NCBI RefSeq assembly: GCF_022347545.1
Contig: NZ_JAKREW010000001.1
Location: forward strand, 496,001 to 560,000
Length of the DNA stretch: 64,000 nucleotides
Direction: 5' to 3'
Source of the DNA: Terribium retamae
GTDB lineage: Bacteria; Pseudomonadota; Alphaproteobacteria; Rhizobiales; Rhizobiaceae
Under the pieces are notes generated by a model, which did not search any database, was not told where the DNA came from, and worked only from the letters and a program-made list of their open reading frames with translations. The translations under genes and the position numbers were made by a program. Of the stretch, positions 1 through 8,631 are shown piece after piece (within the stretch, counting starts at the first letter, position 1; every line of letters begins with the position of its first letter).

Positions 1-266
1 CCAAGGATTTCTCCGCCGAACTCGATCTCGATGCCATTGACGTGCCGCCGGTGTTCTCCTGGCTCGCCAAGACGGGCGGGGTTGTGCCGGCGGAGATGAT
101 GCGTACCTTCAACTGCGGCATCGGCATGATCGTCGTCGTGGCCTCGGGCCAGGCTGCGCAGGTCGCCGCCGTTCTGCAGGAGGCCGGCGAGACGGTCGCG
201 CCGATCGGCCGCATCGTGCCGCGCCGCGACACCGGCGTCATCTACCGGGGCTCGATCAACCTATGA
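1..266 (+). CDS. purM: Phosphoribosylformylglycinamidine cyclo-ligase (AIR synthetase), C-terminal end
   Basis: Only the last 87 or so codons are present; reading begins in frame at base 3 and the 5' part lies outside the window. The tail carries the AIRS C-terminal signature MRTFNCGIGMIVVV, followed by the helix and the I-x-R-I-V/R-R-D-T-G-V-x-Y-R-G strand that end this family. PurM closes the imidazole ring of aminoimidazole ribotide in de novo purine synthesis. Its TGA stop overlaps the ATG of purN (ATGA at 263-266), so the two genes are translationally coupled and probably form one operon. The identification rests on sequence and the purM-purN order, which is common in proteobacteria. Confidence 0.93.
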   Translation, partial: KDFSAELDLDAIDVPPVFSWLAKTGGVVPAEMMRTFNCGIGMIVVVASGQAAQVAAVLQEAGETVAPIGRIVPRRDTGVIYRGSINL

Positions 267-973
267 TACAGCGCAAGCGCACGGCGATTCTGATTTCTGG
301 CCGCGGTTCCAACATGACCGCGCTGATCGCAGCCGCGAGCGACCCGGATTTCCCGGCCGAGATCGTCGGTGTGATTTCCGACAAGCCGGATGCAGCGGGC
401 CTCGGCGTCGCAATCGCGCGAGGCATTCCAACAAAGGTCGTTGCCCGCGCCGATCATCCAGGCAAAGACGCGCATGATGCAGCGATCGACGGTGCCCTGG
501 CTGGCTTCGGCGCTGAGCTGGTGGCGCTGGCCGGCTATATGCGCCTGCTCACCACACCCTTCGTGGAAAAATGGCAGGGCCGGATGATCAATATCCACCC
601 TGCCCTCCTGCCGTCCTTCAAAGGGCTGGACACGCACCGGCGCGCATTGGAAGCTGGCATGCGGATCCATGGTTGCACCGTGCATTTCGTGACCCCTGCC
701 ATGGACGATGGGCCGATCATCGCCCAGGCGGCGGTTCCCGTCATGCTGGGCGACGATGAGGCCAGCCTCGCCGCTCGCGTGCTCAAGGCCGAGCATCAGA
801 TTTATCCCATGGCGTTGAAGCTTGTGGCGGAAGGCAAGGCGCGCATGGAAGGTGGCCGCACCGTGCTCGCAGGCTTCGCTGACAATGACGCGGCCGCCGA
901 AACGGTCGTTGCGGCGCCCGCCCCGCTGCGCACCATCGTTGACCTGGAGCAATTGGCGCGCATCACGCCTTAG
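263..973 (+). CDS. purN: Phosphoribosylglycinamide formyltransferase 1
   Basis: This 236-residue cytosolic enzyme transfers the formyl group of 10-formyltetrahydrofolate to GAR, the third step of purine synthesis. The N-terminus has the phosphate-binding ISGRGSNM segment. The centre has NIHPALLPSFKG with the catalytic Asn and His, followed by HGCTVHFV and a D-D-G-P-I-I stretch with the catalytic Asp, as expected for the family. It is somewhat longer than the roughly 210-residue enterobacterial enzyme because of a C-terminal tail ending in a poorly conserved stretch. The start overlaps the purM stop in ATGA, which fixes the start and suggests coupled translation. Confidence 0.96.
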   Translation: MIQRKRTAILISGRGSNMTALIAAASDPDFPAEIVGVISDKPDAAGLGVAIARGIPTKVVARADHPGKDAHDAAIDGALAGFGAELVALAGYMRLLTTPFVEKWQGRMINIHPALLPSFKGLDTHRRALEAGMRIHGCTVHFVTPAMDDGPIIAQAAVPVMLGDDEASLAARVLKAEHQIYPMALKLVAEGKARMEGGRTVLAGFADNDAAAETVVAAPAPLRTIVDLEQLARITP

Positions 974-1024
974 GCTAGGGTGTTGCTCCAATCGACCTTG
1001 AAAGCGTCACGCGAGGATCACGTC

Positions 1025-1540
1025 ATGAAACGGCTTCTTCTGCTGCGTCACGCCAAGTCGAGTTGGGATAATCCCGATCTGGCAGATATCGAGCGTCCTC
1101 TCGCGCCACGCGGCATCGAGGCAGCGCTTCTGATTGGTCACACCATCGCGCAACGCAACTGGCTGCCTGACCGCGCGCTGGTCTCCACCGCTGAACGCAC
1201 CCGCGAGACCTGGCGTCTGGCAGCAGGCGAGTGGCTGTCGCGGCCCGAACCGAATTTCTCTCAGGCACTCTACGAGGTGCCGGCCGAGGCCATCCTCGGT
1301 GAAATCCAGCGCAATGGCGGAGACGCCGCAACGTTGCTCGTGCTCGGCCACAATCCGGGACTCGGCGATCTGGCCGATCGCCTAACGGGAAGGGCCTCGC
1401 CTGGCAAACTGGTGAAGTTGCTGAAGAAGAAATTCCCGACCGGTGCCCTGGCAGTGTTCGAGTTCGATGGCGACTGGACCGACCTCGACATCGGCACGGC
1501 TACGCTCACGCATTTCCTTCGACCGAAAGATCTCGGCTAA
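1025..1540 (+). CDS. SixA-type histidine phosphatase family protein
   Basis: The 171-residue protein belongs to the histidine phosphatase (phosphoglycerate mutase-like) superfamily. The catalytic L-R-H-A-K-S-S-W motif lies at the extreme N-terminus, ERPLAPRG follows, and the second catalytic histidine lies in LGHNPGL. These features fit the short SixA subgroup, which in E. coli dephosphorylates a phosphohistidine on signalling or PTS proteins; the substrate here is unknown. I chose ATG 1025 over an in-frame upstream start at 980 because GAGG stands about 9 bases before it and family proteins start directly with the RHG/RHA strand. The gene follows purN after about 50 bases and could be cotranscribed. 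Confidence 0.85.
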   Translation: MKRLLLLRHAKSSWDNPDLADIERPLAPRGIEAALLIGHTIAQRNWLPDRALVSTAERTRETWRLAAGEWLSRPEPNFSQALYEVPAEAILGEIQRNGGDAATLLVLGHNPGLGDLADRLTGRASPGKLVKLLKKKFPTGALAVFEFDGDWTDLDIGTATLTHFLRPKDLG

Positions 1541-1602
1541 CCCCCGCTCCTCCGGTGGCTATAGGAGCAGACCGCCAAAACACAGCCCTTTTTTCGGCTG
1601 CG

Positions 1603-2496
1603 CTAGTGAATGCTTTCCCTATGCGTGCAAGCCTCACGCTCCATCTGGAGCGTGGTGTGGTGAAGATCGTATTTCTCACGCAGCATGGTCTCTACGTCCA
1701 GGCGCACGGTCTCTGCATCTGCCCCCTCATCCAGCACCGCATGCGCGCTCAGTGATGGCTTGCTCTGCGTGATCGCCCACAAATGCAGGTCGTGCACGGA
1801 GGCTATACCCGGAACGCCCTTGATGGCAGCTTCGACCTCCGTCAGTTTCATACCGGGAGGCACGCCCTCGAGCAGAATACTGATGCACTCCTTGAGCAGC
1901 AGCCAGGTTCGGGGAAACACCATGAAGCCGATGCCTACCGCAATCAACGAATCCACCCATTGCCAACCCGTGAGATAAATAATCACCGCGCCGGTGATGA
2001 CACCGATCGAGCCCAGCATGTCGGCCCAGACTTCGAGGTAGGCGCCTTTTACGTTGAGGCTTTTGTCGGCATGGCTGGTTAACAGCCGCATCGAGATCAG
2101 GTTGACGACCAAGCCAATGGCGGCAATCACCAGCATGCCGACAGACGCGATCTCCTGGGTCTCGAACAGGCGTTTATAGGCCTCGTACAGGATATAGAAC
2201 GCCACTGCGAGCAACAGCATGGCGTTGAAGGCGGCGGCAAGGATTTCGAAGCGTGCGTAACCATAGGTTCGCAGAAGATCCGCTTCGCGGCGACCAAGCC
2301 GGATCGCGATCAACGCGATGACCAGTGCCATGGCGTCGGTCGCCATATGCATGGCATCGGAAATCAACGCCAGGCTGCCGGTGACGATGCCGCCGACGAC
2401 CTCGGCGACGAGGAACGTCCCGGTCAGCCCAAGTGCCATCCACAATCGCGAAGCCGGCGTGGTCTCCAGGTCGCCGTGCTGATGATCGCCGCTCAT
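1603..2496 (-). CDS. Cation diffusion facilitator (CzcD/ZitB-like) metal exporter
   Basis: The 297-residue inner-membrane protein has about six predicted transmembrane helices and a C-terminal cytoplasmic ferredoxin-like domain (VPGIASVHDLHLW), the layout of CDF transporters that exchange Zn2+ or similar ions for protons. Helix 2 has the H-x3-D metal site (H50, D54 in SDAMHMATDAM). The matching site in helix 5 reads E-V-W-A-D, so Glu takes the place of the usual His or Asp. The N-terminus has a short His-containing segment (GDHQHGD). I chose ATG 2496, not the in-frame GTG at 2508, because GGAG lies six bases before the ATG. It converges with the phosphatase gene. Confidence 0.88.
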   Translation of the reverse strand: MSGDHQHGDLETTPASRLWMALGLTGTFLVAEVVGGIVTGSLALISDAMHMATDAMALVIALIAIRLGRREADLLRTYGYARFEILAAAFNAMLLLAVAFYILYEAYKRLFETQEIASVGMLVIAAIGLVVNLISMRLLTSHADKSLNVKGAYLEVWADMLGSIGVITGAVIIYLTGWQWVDSLIAVGIGFMVFPRTWLLLKECISILLEGVPPGMKLTEVEAAIKGVPGIASVHDLHLWAITQSKPSLSAHAVLDEGADAETVRLDVETMLREKYDLHHTTLQMEREACTHRESIH

Positions 2497-2591
2497 CGAA
2501 ATCTCCACGTTGGATATCAGCTACGCTAGAATGATATGGATACCCGTTGAAAGACACGGCACCGTCCCGTGACAAACAGTTGCACCGGCCT

Positions 2592-3497
2592 CTATGCCGC
2601 GAGGAGCGGCTCTGTTGCGTCCTTCTTCAGCAGAAAATCGATCACAGCGCGCACTGCAGGGAGCTGCCCACGCTTGTGCGGAGTCAGGATCGTCGTCATG
2701 ACGTGGCCCGCCGTCCAATCCGGCAATATCCGTACCAGCCGTCCCTGTCCGACAGCGTCGGCCGAGATCAATTCAGGCAGGCAGACAATACCGAGGCCAG
2801 CTTCGGCAGCCTTCAACAAAGGCACCGATTCGTCGGCATGAAGCCGGGGCCGGGGTGCGACTTCCACAGTGTGGCCACGCCCATCTCTCAAGCGCCAGAC
2901 CTTCGCGACCATCGCGCTCATCAACCCGTCATGGCCGCTCAGCATCTCGGGAGTTGTCGGCTCACCGCGCTCGGCCAGATAGGATGGCGCTGCCACTGCC
3001 GTTATCGGATCCTCGCTCATTCGCCGCTGTACCAGATCGGAATCCGGCAGTGGTGAGAAATGGCTTCGAATGGCGATATCGAAACCATCCTGCACCAGGT
3101 CGATGAAGCGGTCGGTGACATGCAGTTGGACCGTCAGCTTGGGATATTGCCGCGCCAACTCCGGCAAGCGATGCGCAAGCCGGAATTGCGCGTTCGGTAC
3201 CGAAGCCGTGATCCGAACGATACCGCTCGGCTCAGCCAGACGCCGCTGCACCACCATCTCGGCTGCCCCCGCCTCGATCATCGCAGCGCTAGCATGATCG
3301 TAGACGTCGCGCCCCACATCGGTCAGCGTGAAACTGCGCGAGCTTCGGTAAAGCAGTTGCGCACCGAGCGCCGCTTCCAAAGCCGCGACCCGCTTGCTCA
3401 CCGTCGATTTCGGACACCCCAGACGCCTGGCGGCGGCCGCAAAGCCACCATTGTCGACCGCCTGGGTGAAGAAATGAAGGTCGTTAAGATTTAACAT
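2592..3497 (-). CDS. LysR-family transcriptional regulator
   Basis: The 301-residue protein begins with the LysR winged helix-turn-helix (FFTQAVDNGGFAAAARRLG, then STVSKRVAALEAALGAQLL) and continues into the substrate-binding domain, with typical phrases such as DLVQDGFDIAIR and AGLGIVCLP. The ATG at 3497 is preferred over a TTG one codon upstream. The gene is transcribed away from the glutathione-transferase gene at 3595, with about 97 bases between the starts. This is the classic arrangement in which a LysR protein controls its divergent neighbour. The inducer cannot be told from sequence. Confidence 0.92.
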   Translation of the reverse strand: MLNLNDLHFFTQAVDNGGFAAAARRLGCPKSTVSKRVAALEAALGAQLLYRSSRSFTLTDVGRDVYDHASAAMIEAGAAEMVVQRRLAEPSGIVRITASVPNAQFRLAHRLPELARQYPKLTVQLHVTDRFIDLVQDGFDIAIRSHFSPLPDSDLVQRRMSEDPITAVAAPSYLAERGEPTTPEMLSGHDGLMSAMVAKVWRLRDGRGHTVEVAPRPRLHADESVPLLKAAEAGLGIVCLPELISADAVGQGRLVRILPDWTAGHVMTTILTPHKRGQLPAVRAVIDFLLKKDATEPLLAA

Positions 3498-3554
3498 CAA
3501 AGTCTACGCTCGTGGACATTATGTTCGAAAATGCCAGTCTACAGCATCAAAGTC
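3495..3554. promoter_or_regulatory. Possible LysR operator region with a 10-bp direct repeat
   Basis: The 97-bp interval between the divergent LysR and transferase starts contains CATCAAAGTC twice, at 3495-3504 and 3545-3554. The related GTCTAC is also repeated, at 3502-3507 and 3537-3542. LysR proteins usually bind dyads with a T-N11-A core in such intervals. The repeats are seen directly, but the operator role is inferred, and the first copy overlaps the LysR start codon. Confidence 0.35.
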
Positions 3555-3594
3555 CATGTCTTTATATCCATCGTATCGACAATGGAGAAACGAC

Positions 3595-4320
3595 ATGACA
3601 TCCGAACCAATCTTCACCTCCGGCTTCCCGCTCGGCTCGTCGGCCGGCCTCGTCGCAGCCTTCGAGTGGCTTGGCAAACCTTATCGCCTCACCCGGGTGG
3701 ACATGCTGGGCGAGATGCGCACGGACGCCTACAAGCGCCTAAACGGCAGGGTGGAAACTCCAGTGCTGATCACCGGCGAAGGCCGCGTACTCACCGAGAC
3801 AATGGCAATCGCGCTCTGGCTGGAGGCACGCGATACCGAACGTCGCATCAGCTTCGAACCCGGCACGCCGGAAGCTGACAGGATGCATCAGTATATCGCC
3901 TTCCTGAATACGGGCTTCACCGGCGCATTCACACCACTTTGGGTGGCATTGGAAGCCGAAGAGGCAACGGAACAGGAGCGGGAGACATTACGGAAATTCG
4001 GCCGTGACTTCGTCGCCAAACGACATGAACAGCTGGAGGCGATGATCGGCGACAGCAGCGCCTATCTGATCGGCGACAAGCCGACGCTGGCCGATGCGGT
4101 GTTCGCCGGCGTGGCCCGCTGGGTGGACTTCCACAAGGCCGTCGATCCGAACGACTATCCACGCATCCTGGCGCTGCGCCAACGCATCGAAGCCGATCCG
4201 GCATTCCGCTTTGCGGTGGCAGTAGAGGATGGCCGTCCGGCCATTGGCAGCGGCGCGATGAAGGGACTTGTCCCACTCGCCGATGTGCTGCGGGAGACGA
4301 GCAGCGCACTCGCGGCCTAG
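3595..4320 (+). CDS. Glutathione S-transferase family protein
   Basis: The 241-residue protein has a thioredoxin-like N-terminal domain (PLGSSAGLVAAFEWLGKPY, then VETPVLITGEGRVLTETMAIALWLEAR, where the P-V and E-T-M residues occupy the glutathione-binding positions) and an all-helical C-terminal domain. Such enzymes conjugate or reduce electrophiles with glutathione in the cytosol. The start at ATG 3595 is supported by GGAG seven bases upstream; an earlier in-frame ATG at 3556 has no such site and would add a non-conserved N-terminus. It is divergent from the LysR gene and may be its target. The substrate is unknown. Confidence 0.87.
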   Translation: MTSEPIFTSGFPLGSSAGLVAAFEWLGKPYRLTRVDMLGEMRTDAYKRLNGRVETPVLITGEGRVLTETMAIALWLEARDTERRISFEPGTPEADRMHQYIAFLNTGFTGAFTPLWVALEAEEATEQERETLRKFGRDFVAKRHEQLEAMIGDSSAYLIGDKPTLADAVFAGVARWVDFHKAVDPNDYPRILALRQRIEADPAFRFAVAVEDGRPAIGSGAMKGLVPLADVLRETSSALAA

Positions 4321-4334
4321 CTTTCACCAGAGAA

Positions 4335-4364
4335 AATGCGCGCCATCGAACCATGGCGCGCATT
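4335..4364 (-). terminator. Strong hairpin between convergent genes
   Basis: AATGCGCGCCAT at 4335-4346 and its exact complement at 4353-4364 form a 12-bp stem with a 6-base loop. On the minus strand the stem is followed by TTTTC, so it fits an intrinsic terminator for the molybdopterin oxidoreductase gene ending at 4395. On the plus strand there is no T-run, but the hairpin could still protect the transferase mRNA 3' end. Confidence 0.75.
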
Positions 4365-4394
4365 CCCACCAAAGCAGCAACAGCTGATTTCGCC

Positions 4395-6503
4395 TTAAGC
4401 CGCCCTCACCCAAACTTTGTTGTCGTGTACGGCAGCTCCGCCGTAAGGCGCGGGTGCATCGGAACCGGTCAACACATTGATGCCTTCGCCGCGCTCATGC
4501 GCCGAATTCGGCCAGATACCCTCGGCGATTACGACGCCGCGCTTAAGGCCTGCGAACAGCTTTGCGTGCAGCACGACTTCGCCACGCGGATTGCCGACTT
4601 CCACGCGAGCACCATCGACAAGTCCAAGCGCTTCTGCATCCTCCGGGTGGATCAAAAGTTCCGGCCGCACTTCCTTGGCCTGCGACACCGGGGTTTCGGC
4701 AAAGGAGGAATTCAAAAAGTTACGCGCCGGCGACGTTGCCAGTCGGAAAGGATGCTGGGCATCCGCCACCTCGATCAGGTCGACATGATCTGGAAATTCC
4801 GGCAGTTGTTCGACAGGACCGAAAATGCCCATGCTCTTGGGTGGCTTATTAGGCGCATAGCCGCCGTTCCATTGCGGCTTGAAACGGAACTTGCCGTCCG
4901 GATGGCCGAAACCTTTCAGGAAATGCGCGGTCTCGAAATCCGGTTGCATGTCGGCCCAGCGCTGTTCGCGCAACGTGTCGAAATCGAGTTCTCGGTTCTT
5001 GAGCAGCGCATTGATGTGTTCTTTTTCGGTCAGGCCGAACCCGGGCATGTGCGAAACGCCCAGGCGCTCGGCCAACTGCTCGATGACATAATGATTGGTG
5101 CGTGGACCGGCAGGCGGCTCAATCAGCTTCGGGCCGAGCGTAATGTGCTGGTTGCCGCCACCCTTGTAGATATCGTCATGCTCCAGGAACATAGTGGCCG
5201 GCAGAACGACGTCAGCTACCTTGGCCGTATCGGTCATGAACTGCTCGTGCACGCAGGTGAACAGGTCTTCGCGCAGGAATCCTTCCTTCACCAGCCGCTG
5301 CTGGGGCGCGACATTCATCGGGTTGGTGTTCTGGATCAGCAGTGCCGTCACCGGCGGACCGCCGAAAAGCGCATCAGGCGCATGAGTAAGGACTGGGCCG
5401 ATGCGCGAGTGGTCGAGATAGCGCACCTTAGGGTCGCGGTAGCGGTCGCCTTCAAGCAGATCCTTGTTGAACTTGAAGCCCGCAATGCCTGAATTTGAAT
5501 GGAAAGCGCCACCCCCCTCATATTGCCAGCAGCCGGTCACCGCGGCGATCGATAGAGCAGCATGCATGTTGGCCGATCCATTGCGCTGGCGCGCAAAACC
5601 GTACCCCAGCCGGAAGAATGTGCGTTTGGTGGTTCCGACCAGCCGCGCGAAGGCTTCGATCTCGGCGACGGTCAATCCCGTGATCGCCGCGGCCCATTCC
5701 GGCGTCTTGTCGGCGAGATGCCTCTCCAGCCCTTTTGGATCATCGGTGTATTTTTCGAGATAGACACGGTCGGCCATGTTCTCGCGGAACAGCACATGCA
5801 TGACCGCGCAGGCGAGCGCGCCGTCCGTGCCGGGCTTCACCACCAAGCCGATATCGGCCTGCTTCATCGTCGCATTTTCGTAGATGTCGATGACGACGAT
5901 TTTTGCGCCGCGTTCCTTTCGCGCCTTGATGGCATGGGTCATCACATTGACCTGGGTGACGACAGCATTCGTGCCCCAGATGACGACGCAGTCCGAACGG
6001 CCCATTTCCCGCGGATCAGAGCCGCGCAGAGCGCCTGTACCCATGACATACCCGGTCCATGCCAGGTTGGTGCAGATCGAGCCGAAAAAGCCGGAATATT
6101 TCTTGGCGTGCCGCAGCCGCTCTATGCCGTCGCGCTGTACCAAGCCCATCGTGCCGGCATAGAAATACGGCCAGACCGTCTCGGAGCCATGTTTCTCTTC
6201 CGCGGCGACGAATTTTTCGGCGACGAGGTCGAGAGCAGCCTCCCAGCTCGCTTCCTTCCAGTGGCCATCGCCCTTGGCACCAGCGCGCACCAGCGGCTTC
6301 AGCAGCCGGTCGGGATGATGCACGCGATCGGCATAGCGCGCGACCTTGGCGCATACGACGCCCGCCGTGTAGCTGTTGTCCTTGGCGCCATGGATGCGTC
6401 CTATGCGGTCTGGCCCCAGCAGCTCGACGTCGAGCGCACAGGTGGACGGACAGTCATGCGGACAGGCAGAATGGCCGATGCGGATCTTGGCATGGGTGTT
6501 CAT
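4395..6503 (-). CDS. Molybdopterin-dependent oxidoreductase (DMSO-reductase superfamily) with N-terminal 4Fe-4S site
   Basis: The 702-residue protein opens with the cysteines of a [4Fe-4S] domain (C14-x3-C18-x3-C22 and C51 in VVCAK), followed by the molybdopterin domains (WPYFYAGTMGLVQRDG, VVIWGTNAVVTQVNVM, GYGFARQRNG, then PMNVAPQQ) and a C-terminal cofactor-binding barrel (ATSPARNFLNSSF, VEVGNPRGEV). It has no Tat or Sec signal, so it should be cytosolic. The family includes formate dehydrogenases, nitrate reductases and biotin-sulfoxide-type enzymes. No electron-transfer subunit is adjacent, so the substrate cannot be assigned. The start ATG is preceded by GAAGAG. Molybdopterin synthase genes lie 6 kb away. 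Confidence 0.88.
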   Translation of the reverse strand: MNTHAKIRIGHSACPHDCPSTCALDVELLGPDRIGRIHGAKDNSYTAGVVCAKVARYADRVHHPDRLLKPLVRAGAKGDGHWKEASWEAALDLVAEKFVAAEEKHGSETVWPYFYAGTMGLVQRDGIERLRHAKKYSGFFGSICTNLAWTGYVMGTGALRGSDPREMGRSDCVVIWGTNAVVTQVNVMTHAIKARKERGAKIVVIDIYENATMKQADIGLVVKPGTDGALACAVMHVLFRENMADRVYLEKYTDDPKGLERHLADKTPEWAAAITGLTVAEIEAFARLVGTTKRTFFRLGYGFARQRNGSANMHAALSIAAVTGCWQYEGGGAFHSNSGIAGFKFNKDLLEGDRYRDPKVRYLDHSRIGPVLTHAPDALFGGPPVTALLIQNTNPMNVAPQQRLVKEGFLREDLFTCVHEQFMTDTAKVADVVLPATMFLEHDDIYKGGGNQHITLGPKLIEPPAGPRTNHYVIEQLAERLGVSHMPGFGLTEKEHINALLKNRELDFDTLREQRWADMQPDFETAHFLKGFGHPDGKFRFKPQWNGGYAPNKPPKSMGIFGPVEQLPEFPDHVDLIEVADAQHPFRLATSPARNFLNSSFAETPVSQAKEVRPELLIHPEDAEALGLVDGARVEVGNPRGEVVLHAKLFAGLKRGVVIAEGIWPNSAHERGEGINVLTGSDAPAPYGGAAVHDNKVWVRAA

Positions 6504-6660
6504 GTCGCTCTTCTACCTGTTCGCCGGCTCCGAGTGTAGGGCCAGTTGCACAAGGATGAGAGGCAACCCAATCTCCCGCTGGGGCCAGAGGAAATCTGTT
6601 TCCTACAAATCTGCAGCCAACGGATCCGTAGTCCTGGCCCCCCGTGACAGGACCGACAAA

Positions 6661-8538
6661 CTATTCCGCGGTGCCTTCCTCATATTCGGCCGACATCGTC
6701 AGCCAGCGCTCCTCATGCGCATTGAGCTGAGCTGCGAGTTCTGACCGCTCCTTGGCGAACCGCGTCGCCTTGATCGGATCCTTTTCATAGAGTGCCGGAT
6801 TAGCGAGTTCGTCCTCGATCAGGTCGATGCGCTTGCGCAGTCGATCCATCAACCCCTCGGTCGCGCGGATCTCCTTGGCCAGCGGTTCCAATGCCGCGCG
6901 CCTTGCCGCTGCCTCCCTCCGACGATCGGCCTTGGATGCCTTGTCCGCTTCGCGCTTCTCGCGCCGATCGACTGAAACGCCGGTTACCAGCGTCTTGTAG
7001 TCATCCAGATCGCCATCATACGGATTGACCGCGCCATCCTTTACGAGCCACAGGCGGTCGGCCGTTGCCTCGAGCAGATGGCGATCGTGCGAAATCAAAA
7101 TCACCGCACCGGGAAAATCGTTGAGTGCATGGATCAGCGATTCCCTGGAATCGATATCGAGATGGTTGGTCGGTTCGTCGAGAATGAACAGGTTCGGGCC
7201 ATCGAAGGCAGCCAGTCCCATCAAAAGGCGCGCTTTTTCACCACCGGACAAGTCCTTGGCGGCGGTGTTCATCTTCTCCGTCGCCAGGCCGAACTGGGCG
7301 ACACGCGCCCTCACCTTCGCCTCGGGTGCATCCGGCATGAGACGGCGCACATGTTCGTAGGCATTCTCGTCGGGGCGAAGGTCGTCGAGTTGATGCTGGG
7401 CAAAGATCGCCACTTTCAAGCCGGGGGCGATCGTCATCGTGCCCGTTTCTGCCTTGAGCCTCCCGGCAAGCAGCTTGGCGAAGGTCGACTTGCCGTTGCC
7501 GTTGGCGCCAAGCAGCGCGATGCGATCGTCGGCGTCGATGCGCAACGTCATCTTCTTCAATATCGGTTTGCCCGGCGCATAGCCGACTTCAACGCCGGAC
7601 AGCGCCACGATCGGTGAAGCCACCGTCTTCACCGGCTCCGGGAAGGAAAACGGCTTGACGGAATCGTTGACCAGCGCCGCAATCGGCTTCATGCGCTCCA
7701 GCGCCTTGATGCGCGACTGCGCTTGCCTTGCCTTTGAGGCTTTGGCGCGAAAGCGATCGACGAAGGACTGCAGGTGCTTACGCTGCGCCTCTTGCTTGAT
7801 CCGGCTCTTCTCCTGCAGTTCCTGCTGCTCGGAAAGCTGCCGCTCGAATTGATCGTAGCCGCCGCGCCAAAAACTCAGCTTCTGCTGGTCGAGATGCACG
7901 ATCGAGTTGACCGCACGGTTCAGCAAATCGCGATCGTGCGAAATGAGCAGCACGGTATGCGGGTACTTCGACACGTAGTTTTCGAGCCAGAGCGTACCTT
8001 CCAGATCGAGATAGTTGGTCGGCTCGTCGAGCAGCAGAAGGTCCGGCTCGGAGAATAGCACAGCTGCCAGCGCAACGCGCATGCGCCAACCACCCGAAAA
8101 GGAGGATGCCGGACGCGCCTGGGCCGCTTCGTCGAAGCCGAGGCCGGCGAGGATGGTGGCAGCACGCGATTCTGCTGTATGGGCATCGATGTCGGCCAGC
8201 CGGATATGGATTTCGGCAATCCGGTTGGGATCGGTCGCCGTCTTCTCCTCTTCCAGCAGTGCGGCACGCTCCTTATCGGCCGCCAGCACGATCTCCAGAA
8301 GTGAATCCTCGGTGCCGGGCGCTTCCTGAGCAACCTGGCCGATGCGTGTGTTCTTCGGAATGCTGATCGAGCCGGTCTCCGAAGCAAGATCACCGGTGAT
8401 CGCCTTGAACAGCGTGGTCTTGCCAGTGCCGTTACGGCCGACGAGACCCGCTTTCGTGCCGGTAGGCAGCGTTAGCGAAGCGTGATCGAGAAGCAGGCGT
8501 CCGGCGATGCGGAGCGAAAGGTCGTTGATGATAAGCAT
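6661..8538 (-). CDS. ABC-F family ATPase (YheS/Uup-like)
   Basis: The 625-residue soluble protein has two ABC ATPase domains in tandem: Walker A GRNGTGKT near residue 35 with signature SFSGGWRMR, then GANGNGKST with signature DLSGGEKAR. Each has an LLLDEPTNYLD/FILDEPTNHLD Walker B. Between them lies the charged ABC-F linker (EKSRIKQEAQRKHLQSF), and the C-terminus is a predicted coiled coil. There are no transmembrane segments. ABC-F proteins act on the ribosome, where they adjust the peptidyl-transferase centre or tRNA positions; the subfamily fits YheS better than a drug-resistance factor. The downstream oxidoreductase lies 157 bases away on the same strand; that gap holds only a 6-bp hairpin (6589-6604) of unclear meaning. 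Confidence 0.92.
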   Translation of the reverse strand: MLIINDLSLRIAGRLLLDHASLTLPTGTKAGLVGRNGTGKTTLFKAITGDLASETGSISIPKNTRIGQVAQEAPGTEDSLLEIVLAADKERAALLEEEKTATDPNRIAEIHIRLADIDAHTAESRAATILAGLGFDEAAQARPASSFSGGWRMRVALAAVLFSEPDLLLLDEPTNYLDLEGTLWLENYVSKYPHTVLLISHDRDLLNRAVNSIVHLDQQKLSFWRGGYDQFERQLSEQQELQEKSRIKQEAQRKHLQSFVDRFRAKASKARQAQSRIKALERMKPIAALVNDSVKPFSFPEPVKTVASPIVALSGVEVGYAPGKPILKKMTLRIDADDRIALLGANGNGKSTFAKLLAGRLKAETGTMTIAPGLKVAIFAQHQLDDLRPDENAYEHVRRLMPDAPEAKVRARVAQFGLATEKMNTAAKDLSGGEKARLLMGLAAFDGPNLFILDEPTNHLDIDSRESLIHALNDFPGAVILISHDRHLLEATADRLWLVKDGAVNPYDGDLDDYKTLVTGVSVDRREKREADKASKADRRREAAARRAALEPLAKEIRATEGLMDRLRKRIDLIEDELANPALYEKDPIKATRFAKERSELAAQLNAHEERWLTMSAEYEEGTAE

Positions 8539-8631
8539 GGCGGCGCGGTTTTGGCCCGTATAGCCAACAATGGCAAGGGGATGTGGTCAGCTGTTTCGGC
8601 GTGAACGGCGGTCGGAGGCGATGCGACGCCG

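Noticed and set aside
1546..1595. Weak hairpins between the phosphatase and CDF genes (GCTCCT/AGGAGC and CAGCC/GGCTG)
   Set aside because: Stems are 5-6 bp and the T-run is in a loop rather than after the stem, so a terminator call is not supported.
4353..5492. A 379-residue frame antisense to the molybdopterin oxidoreductase
   Set aside because: The sense frame carries the conserved enzyme; the antisense product has no recognisable fold and no ribosome site.
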